Below are positions 43,201 through 44,437 of a DNA stretch of 44,437 nucleotides, piece after piece; position 1 is the first letter of the stretch; each line of letters starts with the position of its first letter. The notes below the pieces were generated by a model that did not search any database, was not told where the DNA came from, and saw only the letters and a list, made by a program, of their open reading frames with translations. Source of the stretch: Paraburkholderia antibiotica (GTDB lineage Bacteria; Pseudomonadota; Gammaproteobacteria; Burkholderiales; Burkholderiaceae); contig NZ_JABBFZ010000033.1 of the NCBI RefSeq assembly GCF_012927125.1, positions 1 through 44,437 of the forward strand. Reading direction: 5' to 3'. Made by a program: the position numbers and the translations under genes.

Positions 43201-44437
43201 GTGACGGGCAACGTGTCGAACGATGAAAACGGCACGATCGATACCAGCAATGGCGGTTCGACGGACATCAACGGTAGCCTGTCGAACAACGGCACGGTGG
43301 ACACCGACAACGGCTCGTTGAACGTCAACGGCAGCGTGGACAATAACGGCACGCTGAACACGACCGCTAATGGTACGACCAGCATCGGCGGCGACCTGAA
43401 CAACAGCGGCAACGTCAGCACGACGGACAACGGCTCGCTGAACGTCAACGGCAGCGTGGACAACAATGGTTCGCTGAACACGACCGCTAACGGTACGACC
43501 AGCATCGGCGGCGACCTGAACAACAGCGGCAACGTCAGCACGACCGATAACGGTACGCTGAACGTGACGGGCAACGTGTCGAACAATGGCACGCTCGATA
43601 CCAGCAATGGTGGTTCGACCGATATCGGTGGCAACCTGTCGAACAACGGCACGGTGGGCACCGACAACGGCTCGCTGAATGTCAACGGCAGCGTGGACAA
43701 CAACGGTTCGCTGAACACGACCGCTAACGGTACGACCAGCATCGGCGGTGACCTGAACAACAGCGGCAACGTCAGCACGACGGATAACGGCACGCTGAAC
43801 GTGACGGGCAACGTGTCGAACGACGAAAACGGCACGATCGACACCAGCAACGGTGGCTCGACAGACATCAACGGTAACCTGTCGAACAACGGCACGGTGG
43901 ACACCGACAACGGCTCGCTGAACGTCAACGGCAGCGTGGACAACAACGGTTCGCTGAACACGACCGATAACGGCACGACGAATATCGGCGGTGACCTGAA
44001 CAACAGCGGCAATGTCAGCACGACGGACAACGGCACGCTGAATGTAACCGGTAACGTGTCGAACGATGAGAACGGTACGATCGACACCAGCAACGGTGGC
44101 TCGACAGACATCAATGGCAGCCTGTCGAACAACGGCACGGTGAACACCGACAATGGCTCGCTGAATGTCAACGGCAGCGTGGACAACAATGGTTTGCTGA
44201 ACACGACCGATAACGGCACGACCAGCATCGGTGGCGACCTGAACAACAGCGGCAACGTCAGCACGACGGACAATGGCACGTTGAACGTGACGGGCAACGT
44301 GTCGAACGATGAGAACGGTACGATCGACACCAGCAACGGTGGCTCGACAGACATCAATGGCAGCCTGTCGAACAACGGCACGGTGAACACCGACAATGGC
44401 TCGCTGAATGTCAACGGCAGCGTGGACAACAATGGTT
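34255..44437 (+). CDS. giant TpsA-type exoprotein (filamentous haemagglutinin family), 3' end beyond the window
   Basis: One reading frame stays open from ATG 34255 to the window edge, at least 3394 codons; I followed it line by line and found no stop. Residues 1-25 are an extended signal peptide (MNKGRFKKVF...GMLVAVEE), as in many large TpsA and autotransporter proteins. A Gly/Ser/Ala linker, a hydrophobic core and a cleavage site near TFA-Q (73/74) follow. The TPS domain (about 75-330) contains GAINWSTFNIGSG, LNRVVGGVPSNIQGSL, NANGILFGGGS and FMAGGALDLS. A GHWLIDPTDVTIGG block (about 434-447) closes it. Then come about 60 repeats of 27 residues (36061-41130) and a second, ten-amino-acid repeat domain. 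It should be exported by a TpsB pore as a very long beta-helix fibre. No TpsB is visible; it may lie downstream. Confidence 0.93.
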   Translation, partial: MNKGRFKKVFSKRLGMLVAVEETANSQGKQPGESSGSGVSAPASASAFGSGVVSMLTSMSLALFLAAPSVTFAQSLPTGGQVVGGQINIGQNSNTMTITQGTQRGAINWSTFNIGSGNTVQFVQPNSTSQTLNRVVGGVPSNIQGSLLANGQVLIQNANGILFGGGSVVNVGSLLATTKNIDPNQFMAGGALDLSSTGVNAGIVNNGTINAQGYVVLAADQVRNAGTINAPGGQVVLAAGDSATVALNNGQGISVTLNNATANALVDSSGNIEAGNGSVLLTARGANTVLDTVVNLSGVVKAGTVVADAGNTGDTVVTGRIDASNTTAGGTGGTVVLTGDRVGLFGNASVNVSGDGQGGTVIVGGDSLGHVANSSASSLISSVNFANQTVVGAGVTIDAGSAHGNGGFVETSGHTLDVQGSISAAAPNGEAGHWLIDPTDVTIGGTDANFTGNLSDGTFSGGSNTTATVSNTTISSALSNGTNVTITTASSGNATGNITQLAGADITDTSTSNTSLTLTANGSIALRGNITSTSGKLNLNLTADAGNNGSGSVSTAANTSINLGGGELTVSGNTTNIANNVAVNLSGVLNNIGGGSIVGSANGNAGVYLGSALNFNGTGSLNITGSETGTGAGFGVYANGLNVSSGNVTVNGTTAGTCAGVSVAAPVNVAGGNLTIAGTTTRSNVGVNGVNLSGAVSVTGNGALNVTGTAYGTTGTGVYVSSPVTVNGGSVTLNGTSGVGCTTSSGNGVWLVGNVSASNNSVVNITGTALGTSTGMGVFVNGNLSVTDSTTTIGGTTNGSNTGACVSGCVSVNGSSNVAIAGASNTGSGACISGTNVTVGGNGTLNVSGNSGTGVGVCISGNVATNASGNATIRGTSNSGIGVQLSGSNVTATDSSTLNITGTSNTTGASSGVCISGINLAVSGNGTLSVNSTTQTGTGVGLGFNRLVTVTDNGTLNLVGVTNGSSNDGVDFSNGVQVSGNGVLNVFGQSSGGYGVYITSTNGGITLNGGSASIVGVSNTSSGVLTLATPAQVLTVNNGTLNITGQSNSGDGVDSYGNSTVTGAGSSLNVIGTSNSGTGIIRSCLGLSPLNVSNGATVSFNGTSNSNYGVLLNGFNNITSGGCFTVTGVSYGNSAGVAQGASGSPNITVTNGTMIVVGTSYGSNGSGVNIGAGQTMTVNGSSVVNITGVATGNGSGVYMAGSLNATDTSNVTIGGTSNGSGGGVAVTGCIAVSSNASTNITGTSFGNGTGTNLAGCVTVSGNASTNIAGTSVGNGTGAYIGGCVTVSGNGVTNVTGNAGGSGTGTNIAGCVTLSGSGAMGIQGTSLGNGAGVLLGGRLNVSNTAEITVNGTSDGNGVGANISGCVTVNGSGAVNVTGTSNGNGTGANFNGVYNNITDNGTLSVTGVSNLGTGASFSGCVTVGNSATLDVGGSSNNSTGVNFGGCITMSGATTVNVTGQSNGAGTGILFASTLGNINVNVGSVSFNGTSNSGVGLNIGTNVAVSGTGNVTLSGKTSNGTVDGLNLCGSVAVSGNGTLNITGTTGPTGNASGVTLNFSRVTFNGGNFTVTGVAGGSGYGINFSNSPSSYSVTSGNVTFNGTSNTGHGLSLAANTSLAASGNGSLTLIGTTQSTTLDGIDLAGNVSVSGNGALTVVGGSNGGYGIYVNTPLNVTGGNLVLNGTSNTNIGVYFATNATESVSNGSLNVTGNSANTSGVAFAGDANFNLSNNGVVNLSGTGSGGNAAGISFGHNLTVNGTGSLTANGNGGVHTSGIVAVNNNAAVTLNGTSQTSDGVLLGGGAAVTGGRLNLIGASANSAGVNLSQSVNVSGNSTLNVTGTSNTGVGVSQDVNSSLNTNNSAVVSLNGTATGNGTGVRLNGSTNVSDNSTLNMTGSSVDGTGVLESMTPHAVMNISGNGHVNAFGSSVNGTGNDFNGDTQLTGNGALNLTGTSVNGTAVELSSNLNATNNSTITIAGNSTNGTGFQEDPGSNLNLSGSAKANISGNSVTGDGVDLTGTNTLTGNSSLIVHGNSDSGSGLGLGGAINATSGTTVSLNGTSNTGAAIYLGAGDGLTLDGNLAMNIAGSSNAGTGVELGNVTVTDMATLNVTGSTVTGVGVSQDANGSLDMSGDAVVNLHGTSTGDGTGVRLNGSTNVSADSTLNLNGSSVDGIGVLESMTPRAVMNITGNGTVNAFGSSVNGTGNDFNGDTQITGNGSLNLTGTSVNGTAVELSANLNATDNGTITIAGNSTHGTGFLEDPGSSLNLSGNAKASIAGESSTGVGTELNGSTAVSENASLSILGDATVGSNGTLDTSNGGSTDVSGNLSNNGTIDTDSGSLNIGGNVENNGSLNTSGDNGTTNIGGGLNNSGNVSTTDNGTLNVTGNVSNGENGTLDTSNGGSTDVGGNLSNNGTVDTDNGSLNVNGSVDNNGSLNTSGDNGTTNIGGDLNNSGNVSTTDNGTLNVTGNVSNDENGTLDISNGGSTDINGNLSNNGTVDTDNGSLNVNGSVDNNGSLNTSGDNGTTNIGGDLNNSGNVSTTDNGSLNVNGSVDNNGTLNTAANGTTSIGGDLNNSGNVSTTDNGTLNVTGNVSNDENGTIDTSNGGSTDINGSLSNNGTVGTDNGTLNVTGNVSNDENGTIDTSNGGSTDINGSLSNNGTVDTDNGSLNVTGSVDNNGTLNTTANGTTSIGGDLNNSGNVSTTDNGTLNVTGNVSNNGTIDTDNGSLNVNGSVDNTGTLNTTDNGTTSIGGDLNNSGNVSTTDNGTLNVTGNVSNNGTLDTSNGGSTDINGSLSNNGTVDTDNGSLNVNGSVDNNGTLNTTANGTTSIGGDLNNSGNVSTTDNGTLNVTGNVSNDENGTLDTSNGGSTDINGNLSNNGTVDTDNGSLNVNGSVDNNGTLNTTANGTTSIGGDLNNSGNVSTTDNGTLNVTGNVSNDENGTIDTSNGGSADINGSLDNNGTVDTDNGSLNVNGSVDNNGSLNTSGDNGTLNVTGNVSNDENGTIDTSNGGSTDINGSLSNNGTVDTDNGSLNVNGSVDNNGTLNTTANGTTSIGGDLNNSGNVSTTDNGSLNVNGSVDNNGSLNTTANGTTSIGGDLNNSGNVSTTDNGTLNVTGNVSNNGTLDTSNGGSTDIGGNLSNNGTVGTDNGSLNVNGSVDNNGSLNTTANGTTSIGGDLNNSGNVSTTDNGTLNVTGNVSNDENGTIDTSNGGSTDINGNLSNNGTVDTDNGSLNVNGSVDNNGSLNTTDNGTTNIGGDLNNSGNVSTTDNGTLNVTGNVSNDENGTIDTSNGGSTDINGSLSNNGTVNTDNGSLNVNGSVDNNGLLNTTDNGTTSIGGDLNNSGNVSTTDNGTLNVTGNVSNDENGTIDTSNGGSTDINGSLSNNGTVNTDNGSLNVNGSVDNNG
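36061..41130 (+). repeat. about sixty 27-residue (81-bp) beta-helix repeats of the giant exoprotein
   Basis: The consensus is roughly G-C/x-V-T-V-S-G-N-G-x-L-N-V-T-G-T-S-N-G-x-G-T-G-V-x-I-x. Several successive units are exactly 27 residues, and others are 26 or 28. The third codon positions vary between copies (GGT/GGC, AAT/AAC), so the repeats are maintained at protein level rather than being fresh slippage copies. Each unit probably makes one coil of a beta-solenoid. All cysteines of the visible protein lie in this block, between 36229 and 38827. Confidence 0.9.
39772..41070 (+). repeat. 810-bp offset duplication (ten 27-residue units)
   Basis: Codons 39772-40260 align with 40582-41070 at a constant offset of 810 bp, exactly ten 81-bp units. 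Shared landmarks are GVSQD, GVRLNGSTNVS, GVLESMTP, NAFGSSVNGTGNDFNGDTQ and GTAVELS. The copies differ at many silent and some coding positions, so the duplication is not recent. Confidence 0.9.
41161..44437 (+). repeat. second repeat domain: 81/82-residue super-repeats of four ~20-residue units
   Basis: Units such as GNVSNDENGTLDTSNGG, GNLSNNGTVDTDNGSLNVN, GSVDNNGSLNT and GDLNNSGNVSTTDNGTLNVT follow in order and recur every 243 or 246 bp, with some units skipped or doubled. I count about thirteen cycles before the window ends. Every one of the 1092 residues is N, G, T, S, D, V, L, I, A or E. The last 142 bp (44296-44437) are identical to 44053-44194, which shows recent copying at this end. 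Confidence 0.93.

Noticed and set aside
40434..44432. Minus-strand frame of 1332 codons, and others at 34402-40329
   Set aside because: They lie antisense to the giant exoprotein and consist of monotonous Leu/Pro/Val/Ser or Arg/His repeats created by its codon bias. No start signals; the plus frame has the signal peptide and TPS domain.
41161..44437. CRISPR array or DNA-level tandem repeat without coding role
   Set aside because: Repeats are in frame throughout, vary at silent sites, and have no constant-length unique spacers.
41161..44437. RTX-type calcium-binding nonapeptides
   Set aside because: Gly/Asp/Asn-rich but the GGxGxDxUx pattern is absent.

Overview
The window is GC-rich DNA with the gene content, codon use and overlapping start/stop style of a beta-proteobacterium of the Burkholderia/Paraburkholderia group. 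This is inferred from the gene families seen: an IS3-type transposase end, two-partner secretion (TPS) genes, a LysR/pirin/DoxX cluster, an atoE transporter and an FNR with a cysteine cluster. No tRNA, rRNA or CRISPR was seen.

Layout. 1-1072: tail of an IS3-family transposase, then broken or orphan small reading frames (accessory DNA). 1073-5886: a compact three-gene TPS module (short TpsA exoprotein, TpsB outer-membrane transporter, periplasmic parvulin-type PPIase). 6081-9879: ogt on the minus strand; a leucine-rich-repeat protein kinase whose stop overlaps the start of a sugar-type periplasmic binding protein; a secreted PRC-barrel protein. 10170-14256: polar amino-acid or polyamine ABC transporter operon (binding protein, permease, ATPase) with an FAD amine oxidoreductase inside it. 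14356-16146: an unrecognised 143-residue protein, a LysE-family exporter and a NUDIX hydrolase. 16192-20431 (minus strand): a translationally coupled molybdenum hydroxylase, [2Fe-2S] subunit and dihaem cytochrome. 21132-23806: branched-chain-type binding protein and AtoE transporter around a shared terminator. 24273-27230: arylformamidase-like hydrolase and ilvD. 27401-31117: LysR regulator divergent from a beta-helix protein, a frameshifted pirin and a DoxX membrane protein, with a perfect palindrome between the divergent genes. 31284-34254: IS3 relic, an FNR-type regulator, and a gene-poor stretch with a lone transposase-like domain.

The most striking element is 34255-44437, a single plus-strand reading frame of at least 3394 codons that runs off the window. 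It encodes a giant TpsA-type exoprotein with an extended signal peptide and a TPS domain. About 60 repeats of 27 residues follow, 17 cysteines occur only in part of them, and most of these recur at one-repeat spacing. The last 1092 visible residues use only ten amino acids, with no basic, aromatic, Cys, Met, Pro or Gln residue, and are saturated with N-X-S/T sequons. Its TpsB partner is not in the window. The large minus-strand frames that cover it are composition shadows.

Functional picture: a chromosomal metabolic background (amino-acid and fatty-acid uptake, branched-chain amino-acid synthesis, periplasmic molybdoenzyme electron transfer, DNA repair) flanked by two unrelated surface-exoprotein loci that lie next to insertion-sequence debris.
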